A DNA stretch of 64,000 nt from Mariniflexile sp. TRM1-10 (GTDB lineage Bacteria > Bacteroidota > Bacteroidia > Flavobacteriales > Flavobacteriaceae). The translations under genes and the position numbers were made by a program. The stretch lies in assembly GCF_003425985.1 (NCBI RefSeq), contig NZ_CP022985.1, forward strand, positions 4,076,001 through 4,140,000. Reading direction: 5' to 3'. Below, piece by piece: positions 28,511 through 36,211 of this stretch (position 1 is the first letter of the stretch; each line of letters opens with the position of its first letter). A model generated the notes under the pieces. That model made no database searches, was not told the DNA's origin, and worked only from the letters and a program-made list of their open reading frames with translations.

Positions 28511-28792
28511 CTAATTAATTTCTAAGGTTATTAAATTTGGATTTGATTTTTTTATCAAGTTCCATTTCCATTCTTTATGCCAATTCTTTAATTGACTTTC
28601 TCTTTTTTTAGCTTCCTTTTTATTGTCAAATGTTTCAAAATAAACTAAATCTGTTGCCTTGTACTTTTTTGTAAATACAGCCCCAATTCCTTTTGAATGT
28701 TCAACTAATCTTCGTTTTAAGTTATCTGTATAACCAATATATAATACTGTTCTATTTTTATTTGATGTTATATAGCAATAATACGTCAACAT
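28511..28792 (-). CDS. GIY-YIG nuclease family protein
   Basis: A 93-residue single-domain protein. YYCYITSNKNRTVLYIGYTDNLKRRLVEH carries the GIY-YIG core, here YCYI and LYIG with the conserved arginine after TDN. FETFDNKKEAKKRESQLKNWHKEWK supplies the conserved glutamate region. Family members are small UPF0213-like endonuclease homologues, and a role for this one is unknown. It sits between hisB and hisC and, like the four-helix-bundle gene, looks like an interloper. Palindromes flank it on both sides (28490-28510 and 28804-28822). Confidence 0.88.
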   Translation of the reverse strand: MLTYYCYITSNKNRTVLYIGYTDNLKRRLVEHSKGIGAVFTKKYKATDLVYFETFDNKKEAKKRESQLKNWHKEWKWNLIKKSNPNLITLEIN

Positions 28793-28803
28793 AATTTAAA
28801 AGT

Positions 28804-28822
28804 TCCTGAAACAAGTTCAGGA
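28804..28822. repeat. Short palindrome overlapping the hisC stop codon
   Basis: TCCTGAA and TTCAGGA pair around ACAAG. The hisC stop TGA (28817-28819 on the minus strand) lies inside it, so the last residues of HisC are encoded next to or by the palindrome. Confidence 0.6.
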
Positions 28823-29872
28823 TTTCGATATTGATAAAAGTGTTTTTATCAATATCTCATTCTCTTCAGGTGTTCCAACGGTTAATCGCAATGTGTTTTC
28901 ACAACCTGCCTGTGTTGTTCTATTTCTAATTACAATACCTTTCTCAATAAGTTGATTGTAACGTTTATTGGCATCATCGACTTTTACCAATACAAAATTA
29001 GCGTCTGATGGATATATTTTTGAAACATAACCAATAGATTTTAATTCTGAAATTAAAGCACTGCGTTCTTTCAATATGTCGGCAATTTGTTTGCTAGCCA
29101 AATCTTTGATATTTAATAATTCAATAGCTTTATTTTGTGTTAATTCGTTGATGTTATAAGGAGGTTTTATGGTGTTTAAAACCGTAATGATTTCAGCTGA
29201 AGCATAACAAATCCCCAATCGAATACCTGCCATGGCATACGCTTTGGACAAGGTTTGCGTCACAATTAAATTAGGAAATTCATTTAATCTTGTCAACCAA
29301 CTTGCTTCATTTGAAAAATCGATATAAGCCTCATCAATAACCACAATGCCTTTAAATTTACTAACCAATGCTTCAATGGCTTCTGAAGAAAAACTATTCC
29401 CTGAAGGATTGTTTGGTGAACATATGAATAGTAACTTACTATTAGCATCCGCAGCATTTAAAATGTCTTCAACTTTTGGCTGAAAATCTGCATCTAAATC
29501 CACTTTTTTAATGCCAATCGCATTCAAGTTAGCCAACACTTCATACATACCATATGTTGGAGGTAAAATAACGACATTATCTCGATTCGGTTCGCAAAAT
29601 GCCCTGTAAATCAAGTCCAGCACTTCATCACTTCCATTTCCTAAAAGGATTTGTTTTGTTGAAATCCCTTTAATTCCAGATAAAACCGACTTCAACTTTC
29701 CCTGTTGTGGATCTGGGTAACGGTTTACACCATTTTCAAACGGATTTTCATTAGCATCTAAAAATACCATATCGTCGGTTACCCCTTGAAATTCATCACG
29801 TGCGGATGAATACGGTTTTAGTGCTTTTATAGTCGGACGTATTATATTTTTTAAATCAAAATTTGTTTTCAT
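28817..29872 (-). CDS. hisC: Histidinol-phosphate aminotransferase
   Basis: I start at ATG 29872 (MKTNFDLKNIIRPTIK). The upstream ATG at 29911 would add 13 residues encoded by a palindromic repeat. The protein then has 351 residues, normal for HisC. FLDANENPF at the N-terminus binds substrate, VIDEAYIDF holds the PLP aspartate, and VTQTLSKAYAMAGIRLG has the PLP lysine. RTTQAGCENTLRLTVGTPEEN is the C-terminal arginine block. It transaminates imidazole acetol phosphate with glutamate. Confidence 0.96.
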   Translation of the reverse strand: MKTNFDLKNIIRPTIKALKPYSSARDEFQGVTDDMVFLDANENPFENGVNRYPDPQQGKLKSVLSGIKGISTKQILLGNGSDEVLDLIYRAFCEPNRDNVVILPPTYGMYEVLANLNAIGIKKVDLDADFQPKVEDILNAADANSKLLFICSPNNPSGNSFSSEAIEALVSKFKGIVVIDEAYIDFSNEASWLTRLNEFPNLIVTQTLSKAYAMAGIRLGICYASAEIITVLNTIKPPYNINELTQNKAIELLNIKDLASKQIADILKERSALISELKSIGYVSKIYPSDANFVLVKVDDANKRYNQLIEKGIVIRNRTTQAGCENTLRLTVGTPEENEILIKTLLSISKS

Positions 29873-29898
29873 AAAAAAATTAGAACTGAGTTCTTGAG

Positions 29899-29917
29899 AT
29901 TCCTGCCTCACAGGAAT
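29899..29917. repeat. Short palindrome of the TTCCTG family
   Basis: ATTCCTG and CAGGAAT pair around CCTCA, between hisC and hisD. A close relative (TTCCTGC/GCAGGAA) lies at 36189-36206. Confidence 0.6.
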
Positions 29918-29923
29918 GACAAA

Positions 29924-31207
29924 TTATTTTAAATCCTTTAATCGAATGGAAACGGCATTTTTATGTGCCTGTAAACCTTCTGCTTCCGCCATAAGTTCTA
30001 TGGTTTCACCAATATTCAAAAGACCTGCTTTCGATATCTTTTGAAAGGTCATACTTTTAGAAAAACTATCTAAATTCACACCTGAATAGGCTTTCGAAAA
30101 TCCGTTAGTAGGCAATGTATGGTTGGTTCCAGAAGCATAATCGCCTGCGCTTTCCGGTGTATAGTCGCCAATAAACACAGAGCCTGCATTTTCAATATTA
30201 TCTACGTAAAAATCTTCATTTTCTGTACAGATAATAAAATGTTCCGGGCCATATTCGTTTATTAATTCCATCGCCAATTCATCATTTTCTACATAAATAA
30301 GTTTTGAATTTGCTATGGCTTTTTCTGCAATCGCTTTACGCGGAAGCACACGAAGCTGTTTTTCAATTTCTTCTGAAACCTTATTGATTAAAGCATTCGA
30401 AGTTGAAACTAAAATAACTTGGCTGTCCGTACCATGTTCCGCTTGACTTAATAAATCGGATGCGATGTATGAAGCATTTGCGGATGCATCGGCAACGACC
30501 AACAATTCACTGGGACCTGCAGGCATATCGATAGCTACACCAAATTTGGTTGCTAATTGTTTAGCCACGGTAACAAACTGGTTGCCGGGTCCGAATATTT
30601 TATATACCTGTGGTATGGTTTCCGTTCCAAAAGTTAATCCTGCAATGGCTTGGATACCTCCTACTTTTATAATTTTAGTAACCCCACAAAGTTGTGCTGC
30701 AAACAAAATTTCTGGTGCCAACTCCCCTTGTTTATTTGGTGGCGAACAAAGCACAATTTCTTTACAACCTGCTATTTGCGCAGGAATTGCCAACATTAAA
30801 ACCGTTGAAAACAAAGGGGCGGTACCTCCTGGGATATATAGCCCCACTTTTTGAATCGGGCGCTTTTCTTGCCAACATTTTACACCTTGAGTGGTTTCAA
30901 CTTCTACCCTGTTTGTTTTTTGTGCAGCGTGAAAAGCTTCAATATTTTGTTTTGCCTTTTTTATGGCATTTTGAAGTGCTTCTGGCACATGGGCTATGGC
31001 TTTTTGAATGTCCCCCATCGTTACCAGACTTGATTCTAAGGCAATGCCATCAAACTGTTGTGTGTATTTATTAATGGCAGCATCGCCATTTAAACGCACA
31101 GCATCAAAAATCTGATTTACAACCGTTTCAATATCGCTCACGGTTTGAGTGGGTCTTTTTAATAGTTGGGACCATTCATCTCTATGTGGGTTATTAATTA
31201 TTTGCAT
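29924..31207 (-). CDS. hisD: Histidinol dehydrogenase
   Basis: A 427-residue protein of normal length. GLYIPGGTAPLFSTVLMLAIPA, then GPGNQFVTVAKQLA, MPAGPSELLVVADASA, LSQAEHGTDSQVIL with the metal-binding Gln and His, and GDYTPESAGDYASGTNHTLPT. It oxidises histidinol to histidine in two NAD-dependent steps, using zinc. It lies 70 bp downstream of hisG, and a palindrome (31228-31245) lies in that gap. Confidence 0.97.
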   Translation of the reverse strand: MQIINNPHRDEWSQLLKRPTQTVSDIETVVNQIFDAVRLNGDAAINKYTQQFDGIALESSLVTMGDIQKAIAHVPEALQNAIKKAKQNIEAFHAAQKTNRVEVETTQGVKCWQEKRPIQKVGLYIPGGTAPLFSTVLMLAIPAQIAGCKEIVLCSPPNKQGELAPEILFAAQLCGVTKIIKVGGIQAIAGLTFGTETIPQVYKIFGPGNQFVTVAKQLATKFGVAIDMPAGPSELLVVADASANASYIASDLLSQAEHGTDSQVILVSTSNALINKVSEEIEKQLRVLPRKAIAEKAIANSKLIYVENDELAMELINEYGPEHFIICTENEDFYVDNIENAGSVFIGDYTPESAGDYASGTNHTLPTNGFSKAYSGVNLDSFSKSMTFQKISKAGLLNIGETIELMAEAEGLQAHKNAVSIRLKDLK

Positions 31208-31227
31208 TGAAAACCTTTCTTTTTTTA

Positions 31228-31245
31228 TTTCCGCGGAAGCGGAAA
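31228..31245. repeat. Short palindrome between hisG and hisD
   Basis: TTTCCGC and GCGGAAA pair around GGAA. It is perfect over 7 bp and like the other short intergenic palindromes of this operon. Confidence 0.55.
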
Positions 31246-31277
31246 TCTATAATTGTTAATTTTTCATTATTAATTGA

Positions 31278-32135
31278 TTACAGTACCATTTTCTCAATAG
31301 GACACACTAAAATACCTTGGGCGCCTTTTGCTTTTAAATCGTCAATAACGTCCCAAAATTCGTTTTTGCTTATTACCGAGTGTATGGAACTCCAACCCGC
31401 TTCTGCTAAAGGCAGTACCGTTGGGCTCTTCATCCCCGGTAACACATCTATGATATCTTGAACTTTATCATTTGGTGCATTCAATAAAACGTATTTAGAT
31501 TCCCTTCCTTTTAAAACCGATTTGATTCTGAATTGAATTTTATCTAAAATAGCTTGTTTTTCAGCATCTAAAATTGGTGAAACTGCCAAAACCGCCTCCG
31601 ATTTTAAAATCATTTCAACCTCTTTCAAATTGTTTTTAAACAACGTACTTCCGCTTGAAACAATATCAACAATAGCATCTGCTAACCCGATATTGGGTGC
31701 TATTTCAACGGATCCGTTAATAATATGAAGATTTGCTGTGATACCTTGTGCATCCAAATAATTTTGAACGGTGTTTGGATATGATGTTGCGATGCGTTTG
31801 CCATCTAAATCTTTAATACTCGTATAATTCATTGTTTTTGGCACTGCAATACAAACGCGGCATGAAGAAAACCCTAGTTTTTCGGCTATATTAATACCAC
31901 TACCCTTTTCAATCAACACATTTTCACCAATAATAGCCGCATCAACGACACCATCTTTTAAATATTGGGGAATATCGCCATTTCTTAGATAGAAAACTTC
32001 AACAGGAAAATTTCTTGCTGATGCTTTTAATTGGTCTATGCCATTATCAATAGAAATACCTATATCCTTAAGTAGTTCCATAGATTCGTCGTGTAAACGA
32101 CCTGATTTTTGTACTGCAATTCTTAATGTACTCAT
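31278..32135 (-). CDS. hisG: ATP phosphoribosyltransferase, long form
   Basis: I start at ATG 32135 (MSTLRIAVQKSGRLHDES). The upstream ATG would translate the attenuator terminator. The protein has 285 residues, which is the long HisG type with a C-terminal ACT-like regulatory domain (about residues 210-285), so no HisZ is needed. GDIPQYLKDGVVDAAIIGENV and the phosphate-binding VDIVSSGSTLFKNNL are characteristic. It catalyses the first, histidine-inhibited step. It is the first structural gene of the operon, behind a leader peptide and terminator. Confidence 0.95.
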   Translation of the reverse strand: MSTLRIAVQKSGRLHDESMELLKDIGISIDNGIDQLKASARNFPVEVFYLRNGDIPQYLKDGVVDAAIIGENVLIEKGSGINIAEKLGFSSCRVCIAVPKTMNYTSIKDLDGKRIATSYPNTVQNYLDAQGITANLHIINGSVEIAPNIGLADAIVDIVSSGSTLFKNNLKEVEMILKSEAVLAVSPILDAEKQAILDKIQFRIKSVLKGRESKYVLLNAPNDKVQDIIDVLPGMKSPTVLPLAEAGWSSIHSVISKNEFWDVIDDLKAKGAQGILVCPIEKMVL

Positions 32136-32181
32136 TTTCTTGTTTTTATGAGTTTGAAACAATCTAGTTGGACTTAAAATT

Positions 32182-32212
32182 AAAAACCCGCTTGATTGTC
32201 TCAAACGGGTTT
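32182..32212 (-). terminator. Histidine attenuator terminator
   Basis: On the minus strand AAACCCGTTTGA and TCAAGCGGGTTT form a 12-bp stem (one G-U pair) around GACAA, followed by a T run. It lies between the histidine leader peptide and hisG, and its position and form fit transcription attenuation by histidine supply. Confidence 0.85.
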
Positions 32213-32244
32213 ATAAAAATATGTTGATTTTATTCAATACATCT

Positions 32245-32301
32245 TCACTTCGCTTGAGAGCAAATTTGAAAATGGTGGTGATGTGATTGAATAAAGTTCA
32301 T
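32245..32301 (-). CDS. Histidine operon leader peptide, 18 aa
   Basis: The frame ATG 32301 to TGA 32245 encodes MNFIQSHHHHFQICSQAK, with four consecutive histidine codons. When charged tRNA-His is scarce the ribosome would stall there, which should favour an alternative fold and prevent the terminator at 32182-32212 from forming. The peptide itself has no expected function. The arrangement (promoter, leader with a His run, terminator, hisG) is the classical attenuator layout. Confidence 0.9.
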   Translation of the reverse strand: MNFIQSHHHHFQICSQAK

Positions 32302-32320
32302 TTTTATGTTTTTACTTTTG

Positions 32321-32353
32321 CAAATATCTATAATTAAAGTTAATTATTCCAAA
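32321..32353 (-). promoter_or_regulatory. Putative histidine operon promoter
   Basis: On the minus strand TTTG (32350-32353) and GATATTTG (32321-32328) are separated by about 21 bp, close to the Bacteroidota arrangement TTTG then TAnnTTTG. The first base of the -7 box differs from consensus. Transcription would begin about 10-15 bp before the leader peptide start. Confidence 0.5.
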
Positions 32354-32461
32354 TAATAGTAATAAAACTTATGACTATTAAGTATTCCTTATTTATAGCT
32401 AATATTAATTATTTAATATTCAAAATATCTCAAAAAAAGTTGAATTATTTTGTTCAATTCT

Positions 32462-33277
32462 CTATTGGTTTCCTAAAATAATAGGCAAGCCACTATCACC
32501 AGAACCAATAACAATGACTTTGCTATTTGGCGATTCTGCTAATTTCATAGTGGCATCTATACCTTTATCTTGTAAAATTTTATCGGTTAACGAGGCACTT
32601 AAAATTCTGTTTGATTCTGCTTTACCTTCTGCCTCTATAATTACTTTTTCAGCTTCTTTAGCTGCGGTAACCAATCTAAACTCATATTCTAAGGATTCTT
32701 GCTCTTGTCTTAGTTTGCGTTCAATAGCATCTTTAATTGTTTCAGGCAAAGTAACATCACGCACTAAAAATTCATTGAGTTGTATATATTGCTTTTCTAG
32801 TATTTTTTTAGTTTCAACAAATATTTCATCTTGAATCGCATCACGTTTGCTAGAATATAATTGTTCGGGTGTATAGCGGCCAACAACACTACGAGCAGCA
32901 CTTCTAATTGCTGGCTGGATAACACGTTGTAAATAATTTTCTCCTAAAGATTGATGAAGATTTCCTAGGTCATTATAAACAGGTTCATACCATGCAGACC
33001 CATCTATTTGAATTTCTAGCCCATTAGAAGATAGTACTTTCATTTTTTCAAAAAGTTCTTGTTGACGTACTTCATAAATGATGACTTTATTCCAAGGTGC
33101 TACAATATGAAACCCTTCTCCTAAAGGAGGCTCATCGGTTACGACACCATTATCAAACGTTTTATAAAGTACGCCTGCTTCTCCAGAGCCTATAGTTACT
33201 GCGGATTTAGTTAGTAATACAATTAAAATGATTGCTACAATGATTATAGGTAATGCTACTTTTGGTAATCTTTCCAT
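32462..33277 (-). CDS. Prohibitin/SPFH-domain membrane protein
   Basis: A 271-residue protein with one N-terminal transmembrane helix (VALPIIIVAIILIVLLTKSAV, about 7-27). An SPFH domain follows (GSGEAGVLYKTFDNGVV, LGEGFHIVAPWNKVIIYEVR, VGRYTPEQLYSSKRDAIQ) and then a coiled-coil helix (about 175-225, KLRQEQESLEYEFRLVTAAKEAEK). It resembles mitochondrial prohibitin and HflK/HflC. Such proteins form ring scaffolds that hold membrane proteases or lipids. A decayed copy of the VWA gene end lies just upstream (33291-33349). Confidence 0.85.
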   Translation of the reverse strand: MERLPKVALPIIIVAIILIVLLTKSAVTIGSGEAGVLYKTFDNGVVTDEPPLGEGFHIVAPWNKVIIYEVRQQELFEKMKVLSSNGLEIQIDGSAWYEPVYNDLGNLHQSLGENYLQRVIQPAIRSAARSVVGRYTPEQLYSSKRDAIQDEIFVETKKILEKQYIQLNEFLVRDVTLPETIKDAIERKLRQEQESLEYEFRLVTAAKEAEKVIIEAEGKAESNRILSASLTDKILQDKGIDATMKLAESPNSKVIVIGSGDSGLPIILGNQ

Positions 33278-33290
33278 TTTATTTATTTTA

Positions 33291-33349
33291 TTTAAATTAA
33301 TCTATTATATTTTCTTAAAAACCACTCTAAATACAAATTTAAAGCTATT
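33291..33349 (-). pseudogene. VWA-gene 3'-end remnant (direct repeat B1)
   Basis: On the minus strand this reads SIALNLYLEWFLRKYNRLI and a stop. The end of the intact VWA gene reads IIALSLSLEWFLRKYNGLI and a stop. The 59 bases align with 34125-34183 at an offset of 834 bp. The remnant and the intact end bracket the SDR gene, which suggests that the SDR gene was inserted after the VWA gene. Confidence 0.8.
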
Positions 33350-33355
33350 GAACGC

Positions 33356-34126
33356 TTACATTTTTCCTTGATTCACTAATTGGCCCCCATCTATAGTCAA
33401 TAACTGCCCAGAAGTCGTTACGGCATCGATTGCTAAATAAATAATACCTTTTGCAATATCTTCTGGCAATGATGTTTTATTAATAAGTGAAGCCTTTTCG
33501 ACATTTTCTTTGACAGACTCATACCTGTCTCCTAAAAAACCTTTTGTCCATCGCGTCTGAATAAAACCAGGGCAAACGCCATTGACTCTAACCTCTGGGG
33601 CAAGCGCATGGGCAAGTGAAAGTGTCATTGTGGACAAAGCGCCTTTAGACGCCGCATAAGCAATGGAGCTTCCTACACCGGATATAGCACTAATGGAAGA
33701 TATATTAACAATCGCACCATGAACCTTTTTTAGATACGGTGCTGCCATTTTTACCATTTGGTAGGCTCCAATAACGTTGACTTCATAAATGTCTTGGAAA
33801 TCCTTTTTATTAAGTCCTTCTAAATCATTATAATTACAGTATCTAGTGGTTCCAGCGTTATTAACCAATGCATCAATGCTCCCTAAAGTTTTTATGGTCT
33901 CGTCTACCATTCTTTGGCAATCTTCTTCATTAGCAACATTTGCTTGACATACCAAAGTAGCTACTCCAAGGTTTTTACATATTTCAGCGAGTTCGTAAGC
34001 ACCACTTTCATTTTGAGAATAATTAATGACGACATTCCACCCTCTTTTAGCAAATTCAATACAAGAAGCCGCACCTACTCCCGATGATGAGCCTGTTATA
34101 ATGGCAGTTTTAGTTTCTTTGTTCAT
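33356..34126 (-). CDS. Short-chain dehydrogenase/reductase
   Basis: A 256-residue classical SDR. TGSSSGVGAASCIEFA is the NAD(P) glycine motif, LVNNAGTT follows near residue 90, IVNISSISA holds the catalytic serine and YAASKGAL the Tyr-x3-Lys pair. GVCPGFIQTRW and a C-terminal LLTIDGGQLVNQG follow. It resembles 3-oxoacyl-ACP reductase but is a second copy besides fabG at 36212, so its substrate is uncertain. The gene starts right after the VWA stop and is flanked by duplicated VWA 3' ends, as expected for an insertion. Confidence 0.85.
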   Translation of the reverse strand: MNKETKTAIITGSSSGVGAASCIEFAKRGWNVVINYSQNESGAYELAEICKNLGVATLVCQANVANEEDCQRMVDETIKTLGSIDALVNNAGTTRYCNYNDLEGLNKKDFQDIYEVNVIGAYQMVKMAAPYLKKVHGAIVNISSISAISGVGSSIAYAASKGALSTMTLSLAHALAPEVRVNGVCPGFIQTRWTKGFLGDRYESVKENVEKASLINKTSLPEDIAKGIIYLAIDAVTTSGQLLTIDGGQLVNQGKM

Positions 34127-36160
34127 TTAAATTAATCCGTTATATTTTCTTAAAAACCACTCTAGAGACAAACTTAAAGCGATTATAATGAGTAGATATT
34201 TCCAATCTATCAAAGGTAAGCTATTTTTATTGCTTTTTTGGATACTAACAAATCTCTTGTCGTTTAAAAGGGTTTCTGCTAGGTTTTCCGCAGTGTTTAC
34301 AAAAAAACTTTTTCCTTGACTGTTCGTCGCTAATTGTTGGAGTTTTGTTACATCGGCATTTAAAAATTGTTGCTCAACGTTGTATTCTAAAATTTTAAAG
34401 CTTCCCGATTTAGAGATGTTTTCTTTTGAAGCCTTTATTGTAAATTCATAATCGGATGCGGGCAAACTACTCAGATCTACTTGATAGTTGGTATTGTTTA
34501 AAATAAGCGGAAAGGTTTTAGTTTCGTTAGTAACCAAATTTTTCACAGTAATATGAAGTGTTTCACGCGTATCGAACACATAATTCTTATCGAAAAATTC
34601 AGCTTTTATAATAACATTTGTATTGCCGTTATAAAACGATTCGTATGCTACATTCAATCTGCTTTTTTGTTTGTTCGAAGCTGTATATTGAATAAGCTTC
34701 CCTATAAAATCATCAAAAGAATTAAACGATTTGTCGTTTATGTAACTTTGTGCACGCCACTGCCATATATTTTCACCAAACAAAACCGCTTCTCGCCTAC
34801 CATTTGTTTCAAAAGTAGCAAGCAATGGGGCTTTTGTTGAAATACCATGAATGGTTTTATTTAAAATAGTTTCAAAAGGAAGCGAAAATGATACAGCACC
34901 GTAATGTGTATTAAGTGGAGGAAACGATTCAAAATTAATATCTTCAATAATAAATGGCGCATAGTTTTTGTTTAATTCAGCTTGATAAGTTTCTGTTTGA
35001 TTTGTTATTTCGTGGGTAAACGTTTTATTGATATTGTTTAGAAAATTCAAATCTGTTTTAGTACCAATTACTGTGAATCGGTTCTTGTTTTCTGAATTTA
35101 AAACCTCATATAATTTATTAAACCTATTATTTGGTTGATACAAAATAACTAATTGAAAATCATTTATTTGAGTTAAAACATTATTTGAGTTTAAAAACAA
35201 AACCGAGCGCTGTTCATTACTTTCAATACTCTTTTTTAAAGCACCTAAATCGGGATGAATAAAATCGCTTACCAAGGCAATTTTCGTTTTTTGATCGATA
35301 ACTTCAATGGCGAAATTTTTAAAATTATTGGTGGTGTTTTTTTCATTTTCCAAAGGTTGCAACAACGCTTTGTAAGCATGTACGCCAACGGTATTTGCTG
35401 GAAGTTTGAAGTTAATAACCTTAGAGTTATTCTGTTTTGTAAAGTTTACAATTTCAGAATACACTACGGAATTCCCATTTGTAACAATAAACTTAGAATT
35501 GATAGCAGTATCACCATTATACACCAGAATAGTTTCTACTGGAAACTGATTTTTTAAATAGGCATACTTGTTTACGCTTAATTGCTGAATTTTTAGATCG
35601 GTATGCCTAACCGTATCGCCTAAAATAACTGGATATATGGGTTGTTTGTAATTATTATAAGCGAATTCATAGCTGTTTCCGTAGGTTTGGTTGCCATCGG
35701 AAATTAAAATGGTTGGAGAAATCGATTGCTTATAAATTTGGGACAGTTGGTTGAAGGCATCATTTATATTGGTTTGTTTTTCGTCGAATTCAATACCATT
35801 TGAAGGGCTTAACTTTTCACCAAACGTATAGGTTTCAATATGAAATTTATCGGTTAATCTTTTATCGGTTGTCAATTTTTCAACTAAACTGTTGACATTC
35901 GCATCTTGTTTCAAATACTTTATTGAGCTTGAATTATCGACAGCAATAACCAAATTAGGTTTTATGGTAGAAAGCGTTATTTGCTCAAACTTTGGATTGA
36001 TAAGCAATAATAACACTGAGAAGATCGTAAGAAATCTTAAAAACAAAAAAAGCATGCTTAGTTTAGTCATGCTTTTTTTGTTGAATTTATACTGAAATCC
36101 TGCTAATAACAAAGCAATGATTCCTGCTAATATGATGTATAATAGAGTTTCTGAACTCAT
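34127..36160 (-). CDS. VWA-domain membrane protein
   Basis: A 677-residue protein with two N-terminal transmembrane helices (about 5-23 and 35-58), a large periplasmic part and one C-terminal helix (IDWKYLLIIIALSLSLEWFLRKY). Residues 70-190 form a von Willebrand factor A-like domain: VIAVDNSSSI is the metal-site DxSxS and ILISDGNQTYG the later aspartate. The rest (about 300-640) has glutamine amidotransferase-like or BatA-like beta-rich segments that I cannot assign. Such proteins occur in Bacteroidota beside Bat/aerotolerance genes, but no other Bat genes are here. A terminator-like hairpin lies in its 5' coding part (36044-36079). Confidence 0.75.
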   Translation of the reverse strand: MSSETLLYIILAGIIALLLAGFQYKFNKKSMTKLSMLFLFLRFLTIFSVLLLLINPKFEQITLSTIKPNLVIAVDNSSSIKYLKQDANVNSLVEKLTTDKRLTDKFHIETYTFGEKLSPSNGIEFDEKQTNINDAFNQLSQIYKQSISPTILISDGNQTYGNSYEFAYNNYKQPIYPVILGDTVRHTDLKIQQLSVNKYAYLKNQFPVETILVYNGDTAINSKFIVTNGNSVVYSEIVNFTKQNNSKVINFKLPANTVGVHAYKALLQPLENEKNTTNNFKNFAIEVIDQKTKIALVSDFIHPDLGALKKSIESNEQRSVLFLNSNNVLTQINDFQLVILYQPNNRFNKLYEVLNSENKNRFTVIGTKTDLNFLNNINKTFTHEITNQTETYQAELNKNYAPFIIEDINFESFPPLNTHYGAVSFSLPFETILNKTIHGISTKAPLLATFETNGRREAVLFGENIWQWRAQSYINDKSFNSFDDFIGKLIQYTASNKQKSRLNVAYESFYNGNTNVIIKAEFFDKNYVFDTRETLHITVKNLVTNETKTFPLILNNTNYQVDLSSLPASDYEFTIKASKENISKSGSFKILEYNVEQQFLNADVTKLQQLATNSQGKSFFVNTAENLAETLLNDKRFVSIQKSNKNSLPLIDWKYLLIIIALSLSLEWFLRKYNGLI
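36044..36079 (-). other. Terminator-like hairpin inside the VWA coding sequence
   Basis: AAAAAAAGCATG (36044-36055) and CATGCTTTTTTT (36068-36079) pair perfectly over 12 bp, with an A/T tract on both sides. It lies about 28-39 codons from the VWA start and would act as an intrinsic terminator if not masked by ribosomes. Confidence 0.5.
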
Positions 36161-36188
36161 TATATAACTTTGGTTTAAATAGATGAGA

Positions 36189-36206
36189 TTCCTGCTTTCG
36201 CAGGAA
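36189..36206. repeat. Short palindrome of the TTCCTGC family
   Basis: TTCCTGC and GCAGGAA pair around TTTC, in the gap between fabG and the VWA gene. Confidence 0.6.
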
Positions 36207-36211
36207 ACAGA

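Noticed and set aside
29873..29911. Longer start of hisC at ATG 29911
   Set aside because: The added residues come from a palindromic repeat and are not part of the HisC family.
32136..32204. Longer start of hisG at ATG 32204
   Set aside because: It would translate through the attenuator terminator, and the family starts at MSTLRIAV.
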